Part shown: positions 27,105 to 36,656 of the stretch, one piece after another
Layout of the letters: every line of letters starts with the position of its first letter
Numbering within the stretch: position 1 is the stretch's first letter
Origin: JBKQHQ01 sp052148715
GTDB taxonomy: Bacteria; Pseudomonadota; Alphaproteobacteria; Rhizobiales; Xanthobacteraceae
NCBI GenBank assembly: GCA_052148715.1
Contig: JBKQHQ010000240.1
Span: 58,727 to 122,726 of the forward strand
Direction of reading: 5' to 3'
Length of the DNA: 64,000 nucleotides
Notes under the pieces: generated by a model
Told to the model about the DNA's origin: nothing
Seen by the model: only the letters and a program-made list of their open reading frames with translations
Databases searched by the model: none
Program-made: the position numbers and the translations under genes

Positions 27105-27320
27105 TCAATACGAGCCCAAATTGCAGCTCGTGCAATTGGGGTCCGCATACGTGTGGAAAATCCTGCCATTGCTGTCGGGTCCCGGCAGCACCGAATAGGT
27201 GCTGATCATTCTTCCGTTGTCGTCTGGCCCCGGCACGCCGTGCACTGGAGCAGCCATTGCCGAGGAAGCAAAGCCGAGCAGCGCTGCGGCGACGAAGGCA
27301 AGCTTGGTCTTGGTCAGCAT
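27105..27320 (-). CDS. Small secreted protein with an internal repeat
   Basis: A 71-residue precursor. The signal peptide (MLTKTKLAFVAAALLGFASSAMA) fixes the start. The mature peptide holds two copies of a 17-residue unit, PGPDDNGRMISTYS and PGPDSNGRIFHTY, followed by DPNCTSCNLGSY with a CxxC pair. No function is recognised; the repeat and CxxC could bind metal or another protein. Confidence 0.65.
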   Translation of the reverse strand: MLTKTKLAFVAAALLGFASSAMAAPVHGVPGPDDNGRMISTYSVLPGPDSNGRIFHTYADPNCTSCNLGSY

Positions 27321-27835
27321 GGTCAATATCCTGATCCTGGGTTCTGATTCCCGCGGCGGTCAAAGCACCGCCATCGCCGGCCAAACCTGGGGAACTTCGG
27401 TTGATTATTTAACGCCAGATTTACAAAAGGACCTTTGCGCGTTTCTGAATAATCGATGGCGCTCTATCCGACAGACAGGTGCGCTCACAGTTCACAACCG
27501 GGCTGCCGTCATTCCCTCGTCGCGTAGGCAAGGTTAATGATGATTCTCGGCTACAGGGCACGACCTCAGAGTCGGGTTGGGCAAGCAGCCCAAATGATCG
27601 CCCAGGATAAGCCACCTCGCCGACGGCGGTTCACGAACACGGCGCGGCCCCCTGCGCCAAGTATTTCGTGAGGTGGCGAGCGGCGTCATCCCAGGTTGAT
27701 CAGTGACGGCGGCAGAACTCTCCCTCAACTCTCTTCGCTTGCCTGGGCTTCGACTTGATCTGGGTCAAGGTAACCTCCGCGCCGGCTTCCTATCTAAGCA
27801 GCCATATCGGCGCAGTTTTGCGAGGGGACAACGCG
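27321..27835. other. Intergenic stretch with the nitroreductase promoter
   Basis: No gene is supported. An AT-rich patch near 27390-27440 may hold promoters for the secreted peptide. The right end carries the FixK/FNR-like box listed separately. Confidence 0.4.
27755..27768 (+). promoter_or_regulatory. FixK/FNR-type box before the nitroreductase
   Basis: TTGAT-CTGG-GTCAA matches TTGAT-N4-ATCAA with one changed base. With the box at -41.5, transcription would begin near 27803, about 33 bases before the ATG. Confidence 0.6.
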
Positions 27836-28396
27836 ATGGATCTCGACGAGGCAATCAGCGGCCGTCGCGCGGTGCGCGAATACACGGATCAAGCCGTCGA
27901 CGAGCGGACGATCCATGGTCTAATCGATGCGGCCGTGCATGCGCCGAGCGCGGTCAACCAGCAGCCGTGGACGTTTACGGTGGTGCGTGACCAAAACGTG
28001 CTCGGCCGGATCTCGCGCGAGGCGAAAGCCCACATGCTCGCGACCATGCCCGCGAGCGCCCATTCCGACCACTTCCGATCGCTGCTCGACGATCCTAATT
28101 TTCACATTTTCTATCATGCGCCCGTGCTGATCTTGATCTCGGCCGTCGCGCAAGGTCCGTGGATCGTCGAAGACTGCGCACTCGCTGCCGAGAATCTCAT
28201 GCTCGCGGCGTACGCTGCCCGGCTAGGCACCTGTTGGATCGGATTCGCCCAAAGCTTTCTCAACACGCCGGATGGCAAGGCGGCGGTTGGCCTCCCTGCC
28301 CCCTGGGTGCCGGTTGCACCGATCATCGTTGGTCACCCGAAGATCGCGCCGCCGCCCGTCCCGCGCAAGGAGCCAGAGATCCGCTGGGTTGGTTGA
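27836..28396 (+). CDS. Nitroreductase family protein
   Basis: A 186-residue FMN enzyme. The N-terminal FMN contact is ISGRRAVREYTDQ, followed by HAPSAVNQQPWTFTVVRD and the C-terminal AAYAARLGTCWIGFAQ. These reduce quinones, nitroaromatics or flavins with NAD(P)H. The start is the ATG behind GAGGGGAC; the FixK-like box 68 bases upstream suggests induction at low oxygen. Confidence 0.88.
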   Translation: MDLDEAISGRRAVREYTDQAVDERTIHGLIDAAVHAPSAVNQQPWTFTVVRDQNVLGRISREAKAHMLATMPASAHSDHFRSLLDDPNFHIFYHAPVLILISAVAQGPWIVEDCALAAENLMLAAYAARLGTCWIGFAQSFLNTPDGKAAVGLPAPWVPVAPIIVGHPKIAPPPVPRKEPEIRWVG

Positions 28397-28423
28397 CGGC
28401 CCCTTCTCTTTCGATGCCGATGA

Positions 28424-30685
28424 CTAGGCTGCTTCGCCTTTTCGTTGCCGCTCACCGAACCGCTGGAACTTGAGCTCGGCTGCTGAACATGGCCGGCCGA
28501 ACAGAAAACCCTGCGCGTAAGTGCAGCCGGCAGCCCGAACAAGCGTAAGCTGATCCTCGGTTTCGATACCCTCTGCCACCGTTGCAACTTGCAAACTCCT
28601 CCCGAGGCCGGCAACCGCAGACACGATCGAAGCGCAATCCGTGTTCTTCGAGAGCTCATTTACAAATGATCGATCGATCTTGATTTTATCGAATGGAAAC
28701 ATTCGTAGATAGCTGAGTGAGGAATATCCTGTCCCAAAATCATCGAGAACGATGGAAATCCCCATGCTTCGCAGCTGATGCAGCGTCGCCACGTTCTCGG
28801 CATTTCCATGCATCAAGACCGACTCGGTGATTTCCAGCTCCAAGCGCCCGGGCGACAAGCCGGAATCTGTCAGCACCCCGCAAACGATCTCGATCGGATT
28901 TGTCATGCGGAACTGCACCGGCGATAGGTTGACGCTGACCTTAATATGCGACGGCCAGCCGACGGCGTCGCTGCATGCCTTGCGCAAGACCCATTCGCCG
29001 ATCGGGCTGATCAGACCGGTTTCCTCCGCCAACGGAATAAACTCGCCAGGTGCAATCATCCCGCGTTGCGGGTGCCGCCAGCGGACGAGCGCCTCGACGC
29101 TGGCGATCTCTCCGGTCCTGACGTCGACGATGGGATGATAGTGTAGTTCGAATTCCTCATTCGTCAGTGCGTCGCGCAGACCGACTTGGAGGGCGCGACG
29201 GGCACGGGCCTCGGTCCCCATCGCGTCTTCGAAGAAACGATAAGTATTGCGGCCCTCCGACTTGGCCTTATACAGGGCCAGATCAGCGTTCTTCACGAGC
29301 TCATCGACCTCCGCGCCGTGCTCGGGCGCGAGCGCGATCCCGATGCTCGTTCCAAGCTCGATATGATGGCCATCGAGATCACAGGGCACAGCGACCGCTT
29401 CCAGCAACCTGTTTGCCGTGGCGATCGCGGCCTCACGCTGATCTCCCTCGACCGCCACCAAAATGGCGAATTCGTCGCCGCCAAGCCGCGCTACCGTGTC
29501 GCCTTCGCGCATGCAAGCCGACAGGCGAGCCGCCGCCACCTTGAGGAGCTCGTCGCCGACCGGATGTCCGAGCGAATCGTTGATGGTCTTGAATAGATCG
29601 AGATCGAGCATGAAAACGGTGAACGCATCGCCGCGACGTCGCAGAAGCGCGAGCGCTTCCTCCATTCTTTCCAGCAAGACCGTGCGGTTGGCGATGCCTG
29701 TCAGACTGTCATGACGGGCCATATAGACTATCTGCGTTTCAGCCCGTTTTTGCGCCGCGCCAATCCCGATCGCGACAAGCACGATGGCGGTGAGCACAAG
29801 CGCAATCAGATAATATTTATTTGCCATCAATTTTGATTGCCGGAAGATATCGCCTTCGGCTTGTCCGATGACGGCAAGCAAGGGAAAACCCTCAACGACT
29901 TGATAGGAGATGAGCCGATTGACGCCCTCGAACTGCTGTGTGGAGTTCTGAAAGTTCCAATAGGTCCCTGTGGGCGATTGGCGATAAAGCGTAAACACCT
30001 TCGTGCGAATGACTGACTGACCAACAAAGTCCTTCGCTACCGGGTCGCGACCACTGCGTGCACGAATAACTCCGTCAAAACCAATAAGCGAAATCACTCC
30101 CCCGCGGCCGATATCGATCGAACTGTAGAACCTCTCGAGTTGAACGATATCGATCGCGGCAAGAATGACGCCACCGAATGATCCGTCCGGCGCCGTTAGC
30201 CGACGGGTCAATAGAAATATCAGTCTGCCGGACGTGCGACCGATCAGGGGTACGCTCATATAGAGCTCGTCGGTCGTTGAATTGGCGTGGAACCGAAAAT
30301 ACTCCCGATCGCTCACACTTTCGGCGGAACGGATTGGTCGAATGCTTGAACCCTTGATAAGTCCATCGGGCCCAATAATACCGAATTGCGTAACCACATT
30401 ATTTTGGAGTTGGGTGTGGTTGACCTGACCCGCGAGGTCGAAATTTTGCGGGTCGTGTTCGTATGATTCGCGTAGGGTCAAAAGTCCGCTGTCCGCCCCT
30501 CCGATCACGCGCGCGATATACTGCTCGAAAACGCGGGCCAGATTGCTTCCTTGCCGCCCCCCCTCCGCATAGGCACGCTGGTGCTCCTCATGCGTGAGGA
30601 AAAATACCCCGCCCCAGATACCGGCGATCACCACCACACCGAGATAGGTGGTAGTCTGTGCGAACGCGCGGAGCCGTTGGAGCAT
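28424..30685 (-). CDS. Membrane GGDEF-EAL cyclic-di-GMP protein
   Basis: A 753-residue inner-membrane signalling protein. TM1 (12-32) and TM2 (292-312) enclose a periplasmic sensor (about 45-285) resembling a double Cache domain. The GGDEF domain (318-480) has an intact LGGDEFAIL (402-406). The EAL domain (about 495-740) keeps SVEALVRW and DDFGTGYSSLSYL, so both synthesis and breakdown of c-di-GMP are possible. It stands alone, convergent with the nitroreductase gene. Confidence 0.92.
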   Translation of the reverse strand: MLQRLRAFAQTTTYLGVVVIAGIWGGVFFLTHEEHQRAYAEGGRQGSNLARVFEQYIARVIGGADSGLLTLRESYEHDPQNFDLAGQVNHTQLQNNVVTQFGIIGPDGLIKGSSIRPIRSAESVSDREYFRFHANSTTDELYMSVPLIGRTSGRLIFLLTRRLTAPDGSFGGVILAAIDIVQLERFYSSIDIGRGGVISLIGFDGVIRARSGRDPVAKDFVGQSVIRTKVFTLYRQSPTGTYWNFQNSTQQFEGVNRLISYQVVEGFPLLAVIGQAEGDIFRQSKLMANKYYLIALVLTAIVLVAIGIGAAQKRAETQIVYMARHDSLTGIANRTVLLERMEEALALLRRRGDAFTVFMLDLDLFKTINDSLGHPVGDELLKVAAARLSACMREGDTVARLGGDEFAILVAVEGDQREAAIATANRLLEAVAVPCDLDGHHIELGTSIGIALAPEHGAEVDELVKNADLALYKAKSEGRNTYRFFEDAMGTEARARRALQVGLRDALTNEEFELHYHPIVDVRTGEIASVEALVRWRHPQRGMIAPGEFIPLAEETGLISPIGEWVLRKACSDAVGWPSHIKVSVNLSPVQFRMTNPIEIVCGVLTDSGLSPGRLELEITESVLMHGNAENVATLHQLRSMGISIVLDDFGTGYSSLSYLRMFPFDKIKIDRSFVNELSKNTDCASIVSAVAGLGRSLQVATVAEGIETEDQLTLVRAAGCTYAQGFLFGRPCSAAELKFQRFGERQRKGEAA

Positions 30686-30936
30686 GCGATGAGTCCTAGA
30701 TCTGCCCGTTCGGCCCGCGTGTGGAGCCGACGATCATACCCGGATTTGATTACTTTCTTATTGAACGCGGACGCTGGTTGGAGCCGGATTGACACTTCAT
30801 CCGGCATTGACGGTTTTGCCGGTCGCCAGAGCGTGCCGACGAAAAATTGTCGCCTTTAGATCATTAACGCTTTGTAATTTGACGCGGCACTTCGGATGAC
30901 AAAAGTGCTCATTGTCGGTTCCCAGGGGGGATTTGC

Positions 30937-31134
30937 GTGCGAAATGCGTGGAAGCAGTTCGAATTAGATCGTGAGACGGCCTCCAACCTCAGGCGATTGG
31001 TGCTTGAGGAGCTTGGCGATGAAATCATGCTGGACGAGGGCGCGGCTGATGCGCTCGTGCGCGGTATTGTGTCGCTGCTGCGCGGCGGTCGCCGGGGCGG
31101 TTTCGCCGAGAAATCGGTGACCACGGCGGAGTAG
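30937..31134 (+). CDS. Small helical protein, unknown function
   Basis: A 65-residue protein with a GTG start behind GGGGGG (MRNAWKQFELDRETASNLRR). Composition is normal for a cytosolic helical protein (LVLEELGDEIMLDEGAADAL). No family is recognised. Confidence 0.45.
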   Translation: MRNAWKQFELDRETASNLRRLVLEELGDEIMLDEGAADALVRGIVSLLRGGRRGGFAEKSVTTAE

Positions 31135-31371
31135 CGTTGCGCGGTGGCGTCGCCGGTAGTCAGACACGCAACATCCAGCTGATGCGAGATCGAGGCCGGG
31201 AGCCTGCCGCGAAGCACTGCCCTTCTTGGCGATGCCGCCCGCACCATGCTGGGCCGCGCGCCGATCACGCTTACCCGCATGCCTGAGCGGCGGCCGTGTC
31301 CGCGCGCACGGCGCGTTTCGGCGGCAGATGGGCAAGCTTGCCGGGCAACGGCGACACGCGGAACGCAAGCG

Positions 31372-31385
31372 TTGACGCAGGTCAA
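31372..31385 (+). promoter_or_regulatory. FNR/FixK-like box before the USP remnant and exporter operon
   Basis: TTGAC-GCAG-GTCAA keeps the TTGA-N6-TCAA core and perfect symmetry. Start of transcription would fall near 31420, at the USP remnant and about 175 bases before the HlyD gene. Confidence 0.5.
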
Positions 31386-31413
31386 AGCCCGGGGCGGCAA
31401 TTCCGCTAATGAG

Positions 31414-31560
31414 ATGGGCATGTCACCCAGTGACGTTGGAGTCCGGCAGTGGAAAACGACTGTGATGGACGGCCGCGGTCGCACGAGTGAAATAATCTTC
31501 GGCGGGTGTACCGACACATTTCTTCGTGCCGCGGACAGCGCGGTATTGCTGGTGCATTGA
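31414..31560 (+). pseudogene. C-terminal remnant of a universal stress protein (UspA)
   Basis: The last 33 residues of this frame read VMDGRGRTSEIIFGG then CTDTFLRAADSAVLLVH. They align with the UspA C-terminal ATP loop and last strand (VMGAYGHSRLREFIFGG...PVLLVH type). The rest of the domain, over 100 residues, is missing, and what precedes it is unrelated. The first Gly of the loop motif is shifted. An FNR-like box upstream fits the habit of usp genes in these bacteria. Confidence 0.5.
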
Positions 31561-31594
31561 CCCGGTCATTGTCGCATTCACTCGTGGAGACGAG

Positions 31595-32728
31595 ATGGGC
31601 CAAGAGATCAAGACAGTCGACTTGGCCGGGTCGCCGGCGGCCGAGCATACCGAGCCATCGGCACCGGAGACCCACGACCTCGTGCCGGCGCCGCCACGTA
31701 CCAGTTTGCCGGCCCCGCTGCCGACCTCCAATGGAATATCGGTCCGCAGACGTTGGCTTCGGGTTGCGCTCGCCGTTGCGGTCATCGTCGGTGGGGCCGG
31801 CGCGGCGTTCTATTGGTGGCAGTACACCCGGTCTCAATTGCCGCCCGGGATCGCCTGGGGCAACGGCCGGATCGAAGCGGACGAGATCGACATCGACACC
31901 AAGTTCGCCGGGCGCATCGCCGAAATACTTGCCGACGAAGGCACCATGGTCAAGGCCGGGCAGATCGTCGCGCGCATGGACACCCGGGACCTCGCGGTTT
32001 CTTTGAAGAAATCCGAGGCCCAGGTGCGGCAGGCCCAGCGGGCCATCGACGAAGCCAATGCGAACGTCGCGCAGCAAACCAGTCAGGTGTTGCTGGCGAA
32101 GCAAGAAATGGATCGCGCCGCCTATCTCGTGCAGAAAGGCGCCCAAACCAAGGAAGTGTTGGACCAGCGTCAGCAGCAATTGGACGGCGCCAATGCGGCC
32201 CTGCAAGCCGCACAGGCCAGGGTGACCGAATCTGAGCACGCGCTCGAAGCGAGCACGCACGACGTGGAACTCTACACCGTCAACATCGCCGACAACACGC
32301 TCGTAGCGCCGAAAGACGGCCGCATCCAATACCGCATCGCCAATATCGGCGAGGTGCTTCCGGCGGGCGGAAGAGTCTTTGCCATGCTCGACATCGCGTA
32401 CGTTTACATGGATGTCTATCTGCCGACCGGAGAGGCCGGCAAAGTGAAGATCGGCGCCGATGCGCGTATCGTGCTCGATGCCCTCCCCAATGTTGCGATT
32501 CCGGCGAAGGTTTCGTTCATCGCCACGCAGGCGCAGTTCACTCCCAAGACGGTGGAGACCAAGGACGAGCGCGACAAGCTGATGTTCCGGATCAGGGTGA
32601 AGATCGATCCCGAGCGGTTGCGCGCGCGCGCCGAAGCGGTACGAAGCGGTCTGCCTGGCATGGCCTATGTGCTGCTCGATCCGGCGGTCGCCTGGCCTCC
32701 CAAGTTGCAAGGGAACGCCGCGCAATGA
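31595..32728 (+). CDS. HlyD/YhiI-like membrane fusion protein
   Basis: A 377-residue periplasmic adaptor. A long charged N-terminus (1-48) precedes one membrane segment (about 49-70, LRVALAVAVIVGGAGAAFYW). The lipoyl half-motifs are GNGRIEADEIDIDTKFAGRI and LVAPKDGRIQYRIANIGEV, with a coiled-coil hairpin between them (about 130-215). GGAG precedes the ATG. Its stop overlaps the next start by 4 bases (ATGA). It links the ABC exporter encoded next to an outer-membrane channel. Confidence 0.9.
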   Translation: MGQEIKTVDLAGSPAAEHTEPSAPETHDLVPAPPRTSLPAPLPTSNGISVRRRWLRVALAVAVIVGGAGAAFYWWQYTRSQLPPGIAWGNGRIEADEIDIDTKFAGRIAEILADEGTMVKAGQIVARMDTRDLAVSLKKSEAQVRQAQRAIDEANANVAQQTSQVLLAKQEMDRAAYLVQKGAQTKEVLDQRQQQLDGANAALQAAQARVTESEHALEASTHDVELYTVNIADNTLVAPKDGRIQYRIANIGEVLPAGGRVFAMLDIAYVYMDVYLPTGEAGKVKIGADARIVLDALPNVAIPAKVSFIATQAQFTPKTVETKDERDKLMFRIRVKIDPERLRARAEAVRSGLPGMAYVLLDPAVAWPPKLQGNAAQ

Positions 32729-35466
32729 CCGGGCGCGAGCGCCCGGTCGCGCGTATCGAGAGCGTCACACAGCGTTACGGCAGCGTCGTCGCACTTGACG
32801 CGGTCACGATCGAGCTTCCGGCCGGCTGCACGGTCGGGTTCGTCGGGCCCGACGGAGTCGGAAAGTCGTCGTTGCTGAGCATCATCGCCGGCGCGCGGCG
32901 GGTGCAATCCGGGAACGTTTTCGTCCTCGATGGCGATATGAAGGATTCGGCGCATCGGGTCGCGGTCTGCCCCCGCATCGCCTATATGCCACAAGGATTA
33001 GGCAAGAACCTTTATGCGGACCTCAGCGTCCGCGAGAACATCGAGTTCTTTGGCCGCCTGTTCGGACAGTCCCGCGCCGAACGGAACGAGAGAATCTCCG
33101 AGCTTCTGCGGAGCACCGGGCTCGCACCCTTCTCCGACCGTCCGGCGAAAAAACTGTCGGGCGGCATGCGGCAGAAGCTCGGGCTTTGTTGCTCCCTAAT
33201 CCACGACCCGGATCTCCTCATCCTCGACGAGCCGACCACCGGCGTCGATCCGCTTTCGCGCCGCCAATTCTGGGAGCTGATCGACCGTATGCGTTCGCGC
33301 CGCCGCGGGATGAGCGTGCTGGTTGCGACGGCCTACACGGAAGAGGCGGAGCGGTTCGACTGGCTGGTGGCCATGAACGCCGGGAAGGTCCTCGCAACCG
33401 GGTCCCCGGCCGAGCTCAAAGCCAGTACCGGCGCGGCGACGGTAGAGGATGCATTCATTGCGTTGCTGCCGGAACAGCAGCGTGGCGGTCACCAAGCGCT
33501 GAAGATACCGGCCCGTCGCATCTTCGACACCGAGCCGGTCATTACCGCCCGCGACCTCACCTGTCGCTTCGGCGATTTCACAGCCGTCGACCGGGTGAGC
33601 TTCACTATCGAGCGGGGCGAGATCTTTGGCTTCGTCGGCTCGAACGGCTGCGGCAAGACCACGACCATGAAGATGCTGACCGGCTTGCTGCCGCCGAGCG
33701 AAGGCGAGGCGCTCTTGTTCGGGCAGCCTCTCGACGCGCGCGACATGAGCGCGCGCTATCGGGTCGGTTATATGTCGCAGTCGTTCTCTCTGTATACCGA
33801 ACTGACGGTCCGGCAGAACCTCGATCTTCATGCACGCCTTTTCCACCTGCCGGCGCAGAAGGCGAAGGCGCGTATCGCCGAGCTGGTCGAATGGTTCGGT
33901 CTCGAGGATTACCTCGATCAAGGCGCGTTGGATTTGCCGCTGGGTATTCGCCAGCGGCTCTCGCTCGCCGTCGCCATCGTCCACGAGCCCGAGATGCTCA
34001 TTCTCGACGAGCCGACCTCGGGCGTCGATCCCTTGGCGCGGGACCGGTTCTGGGAAGCGCTGATCGATCTTTCGCGCAATCAAGGCGTGACCATTTTCAT
34101 CTCGACCCACTTCATGAACGAGGCGGCGCGCTGTGATCGGATATCGCTCATGGATTCCGGCCGCGTGCTCGCGACCGATGCGCCGGCAGCGCTCATCAGG
34201 GCGCGCGGTGTCGCTACCCTCGAGGACGCATTCATCAGTTACCTTGAGGAGGCAACCGGATCTCGTGCTTCCGCGACCGAGGACCTCGGCCCGTCAGGCG
34301 CATCCGCCAATCCGGTGCTGCCGCCAACGTCGCAACGTTCCTCGTTCAGCCTCCAGCGCCTATTCGCCTACACGATCCGCGAAACCCTGGAGCTCACGCG
34401 CGACCCGATCCGGCTCGCGTTCGCCTTGTTCGGCACGGCGCTGCTGATGCTGGTGTTCGGCTTCGGAATTTCGACCGACGTCAACAATCTCTCCTTCGCC
34501 GTGCTCGATCACGATCAGAGTCATGAGAGCCGCGCCTATCTGGAAGAACTCAGGGGTTCGAGTTATTTCGTGGAGAAGCCGCCGCTCGCCGACTATGCCG
34601 AGCTTGCCAGGCGTCTCCAGAGCGGGGACATCGATGCTGCCGTTGAGATCCCCCCGGGCTTCGGCCGCGACATCATGCGCGGTCGTCCCGCCTGGGTCGG
34701 TGCGTGGGTGGATGGCGCCATGCCGTTCCGGGCCGAGACCATCCGTGGCTACCTGCAAGGCATGCACCAGTTGTACCTGACGGATCCGGCCGTCAAGACA
34801 GCAGTGCCGGCCGCGGCCGCTCCTGCCAACATCGAGCTCAGGTTCAAGTACAATCAGGATTTCGACAGCATCTATGCGATGGTGCCTTCGAGCCTGGCAA
34901 TGATGCTCGCGCTGTTCCCGGCCATTTTAATGGCGCTTGCCATCGTGCGCGAAAAGGAACTCGGCTCGATCACCAACCTTTACGTGACTCCCGTTACTCG
35001 CATCGAATTCCTGCTCGGCAAGCAGTTGCCCTATATCGGCGTGGCCATGATCAATTTTGCCGAGATGTTCTTGATGGCGCTGTTCGTCTTCGGCGTACCG
35101 CTCAAGGGCAGCTTCTTTGCCTTGCTTTTGGGGGCCCTGATCTACGTCACGACAACGACAGCTTACGGCATGCTGATTTCAGCGTTCACCAATACGCAGA
35201 TCGCAGCGCTTTTCGGTACGGCTATTCTGACTTCTCTGCCTGCAACGCAGTTCGCCGGCATGTCGACACCCGTATCCTCTCTCTCCGGCACGGCCCAGAT
35301 CATGGGCCGTGCATTCCCGATGACCTACTTCGTCCCGATCAGCGTCGGCACTTTCACCAAGAACCTCGGCTTTTCAGATCTCAGTACAGATTTGGCAGCG
35401 TTGAGCCTGTTCGTCCCGATCCTGACCTTGGCGAGCCTCCTGTTTCTGCGCAAGCAGGAGCGCTAG
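32725..35466 (+). CDS. rbbA: RbbA-like ABC transporter: two ATPases fused to an ABC-2 permease
   Basis: A 913-residue fusion with the same layout and length as E. coli RbbA (YhiH). NBD1 (1-235) has GPDGVGKSS, LSGGMRQKLG and LLILDEPTTGVDP. NBD2 (about 270-505) has GSNGCGKTT, the degenerate signature LPLGIRQRLSLA and MLILDEPTSGVDP. The ABC-2 permease part (about 545-910) has six membrane segments. With the HlyD gene before and the YhhJ-like gene after, it forms the conserved yhiI-rbbA-yhhJ unit. Ribosome-linked ATPase activity is reported for the E. coli protein; export is an inference from the operon. Confidence 0.88.
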   Translation: MTGRERPVARIESVTQRYGSVVALDAVTIELPAGCTVGFVGPDGVGKSSLLSIIAGARRVQSGNVFVLDGDMKDSAHRVAVCPRIAYMPQGLGKNLYADLSVRENIEFFGRLFGQSRAERNERISELLRSTGLAPFSDRPAKKLSGGMRQKLGLCCSLIHDPDLLILDEPTTGVDPLSRRQFWELIDRMRSRRRGMSVLVATAYTEEAERFDWLVAMNAGKVLATGSPAELKASTGAATVEDAFIALLPEQQRGGHQALKIPARRIFDTEPVITARDLTCRFGDFTAVDRVSFTIERGEIFGFVGSNGCGKTTTMKMLTGLLPPSEGEALLFGQPLDARDMSARYRVGYMSQSFSLYTELTVRQNLDLHARLFHLPAQKAKARIAELVEWFGLEDYLDQGALDLPLGIRQRLSLAVAIVHEPEMLILDEPTSGVDPLARDRFWEALIDLSRNQGVTIFISTHFMNEAARCDRISLMDSGRVLATDAPAALIRARGVATLEDAFISYLEEATGSRASATEDLGPSGASANPVLPPTSQRSSFSLQRLFAYTIRETLELTRDPIRLAFALFGTALLMLVFGFGISTDVNNLSFAVLDHDQSHESRAYLEELRGSSYFVEKPPLADYAELARRLQSGDIDAAVEIPPGFGRDIMRGRPAWVGAWVDGAMPFRAETIRGYLQGMHQLYLTDPAVKTAVPAAAAPANIELRFKYNQDFDSIYAMVPSSLAMMLALFPAILMALAIVREKELGSITNLYVTPVTRIEFLLGKQLPYIGVAMINFAEMFLMALFVFGVPLKGSFFALLLGALIYVTTTTAYGMLISAFTNTQIAALFGTAILTSLPATQFAGMSTPVSSLSGTAQIMGRAFPMTYFVPISVGTFTKNLGFSDLSTDLAALSLFVPILTLASLLFLRKQER

Positions 35467-35481
35467 GGGGAGTGAGGCTCG

Positions 35482-36606
35482 ATGCACAAGATCACGAACA
35501 TTTTCTGGCTTGGCATCAAGGAACTGATCGGGTTCCTGCACGACTACGTGCTGTTGGCGTTGGTCATCTACGCCTTCTCCTTCGCCGTGACCATGCAGGC
35601 GCGGAGCTATTCGCAGGAGCTGCATAACGCCTCGATCGCCATCGTCGATGAGGACCACTCCGAGCTCTCGCGCCGGATCGCCCGGGCGTTCTTGCCTCCA
35701 CTGTTCCAGCGGCCGCAGCTGATTGCCGAGCGGGACGTCGTACCCTTGATGAACAAGGGAAGATATACCTTCGTGGTCGACATCCCTCCGAACTTCGAGC
35801 GGGATGTTCTGGGCCGACGCCAACCGGGGCTCCAGATCGACGTCGACGCGACCGCGATGCGGCAGGCGGGTCTTGGGTCCGGCTATGCGCAGCAGATCAT
35901 CACCAATGAGATCAATGACTTTCTCTCCCATTCGGAAGGTGTACCGCTGTCGACCGTCAATCTCGACGTGCGCATCGCATTCAACCCCAATGTCACGACG
36001 GCGTGGTTCACCAGCGTGATGGGGATCATCAACAGCGTCAGCATGCTGGCGATCATTCTGGCCGGAGCCGCCATCGTCCGGGAGCGCGAGCACGGGACCA
36101 TGGATCATCTCCTGGTCATGCCGCTGACGCCGTTCGAGATCGCGATGTCCAAAGTCTGGGCGAATGGCTTGGTGATCACGGTCGCAGTTGGCGTTTCCCT
36201 TTACGTCGTGGTGCGCGCGGTGCTCGGGATTCCCATCGCCGGCTCGATACCGCTGTTCATGGTTGGCGTGGTGATCTACCTCTTCTTTGCCACCGCAGTC
36301 GGTATCTTCTTGGGCACGGTGGCGCAGTCCATGCCGCAGCTCGGGCTGCTCTATATGCTGGTCTACATGCCCATGAACATGCTCTCCGGCAGCAATACTC
36401 CGCTCGAGAGCATGCCGCCTTGGCTCGCCACGCTCATGCAGGCTTCGCCCTCGACGCATTTCGTGTTGTTTGCGCAGTCGATCCTCTATCGCGGCGCGGG
36501 GTTCGATGTGGTCTGGCCGCAATTTCTCGCCGTAGGGCTGATCGGTGGCCTGTTTTTCGGCCTTGCCATTCTGCGCTTCCGTTCCGTCGCTTCGCAGGCG
36601 ACGTAG
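35482..36606 (+). CDS. yhhJ: YhhJ-like ABC-2 type permease
   Basis: A 374-residue inner-membrane permease: one N-terminal helix (about 20-40), a large periplasmic loop, then five helices from about residue 180. AIVREREHGTMDHLLVMPLT and GMFLGT-like NFLGTVAQSMPQLGLLY region are typical ABC-2 features. It begins 15 bases after the RbbA-like gene and completes the exporter. Confidence 0.9.
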   Translation: MHKITNIFWLGIKELIGFLHDYVLLALVIYAFSFAVTMQARSYSQELHNASIAIVDEDHSELSRRIARAFLPPLFQRPQLIAERDVVPLMNKGRYTFVVDIPPNFERDVLGRRQPGLQIDVDATAMRQAGLGSGYAQQIITNEINDFLSHSEGVPLSTVNLDVRIAFNPNVTTAWFTSVMGIINSVSMLAIILAGAAIVREREHGTMDHLLVMPLTPFEIAMSKVWANGLVITVAVGVSLYVVVRAVLGIPIAGSIPLFMVGVVIYLFFATAVGIFLGTVAQSMPQLGLLYMLVYMPMNMLSGSNTPLESMPPWLATLMQASPSTHFVLFAQSILYRGAGFDVVWPQFLAVGLIGGLFFGLAILRFRSVASQAT

Positions 36607-36656
36607 CGCGTAAATTCAGCACCAGGCAGAGCCATGTTTGTGGCTCGGTCACGCCG

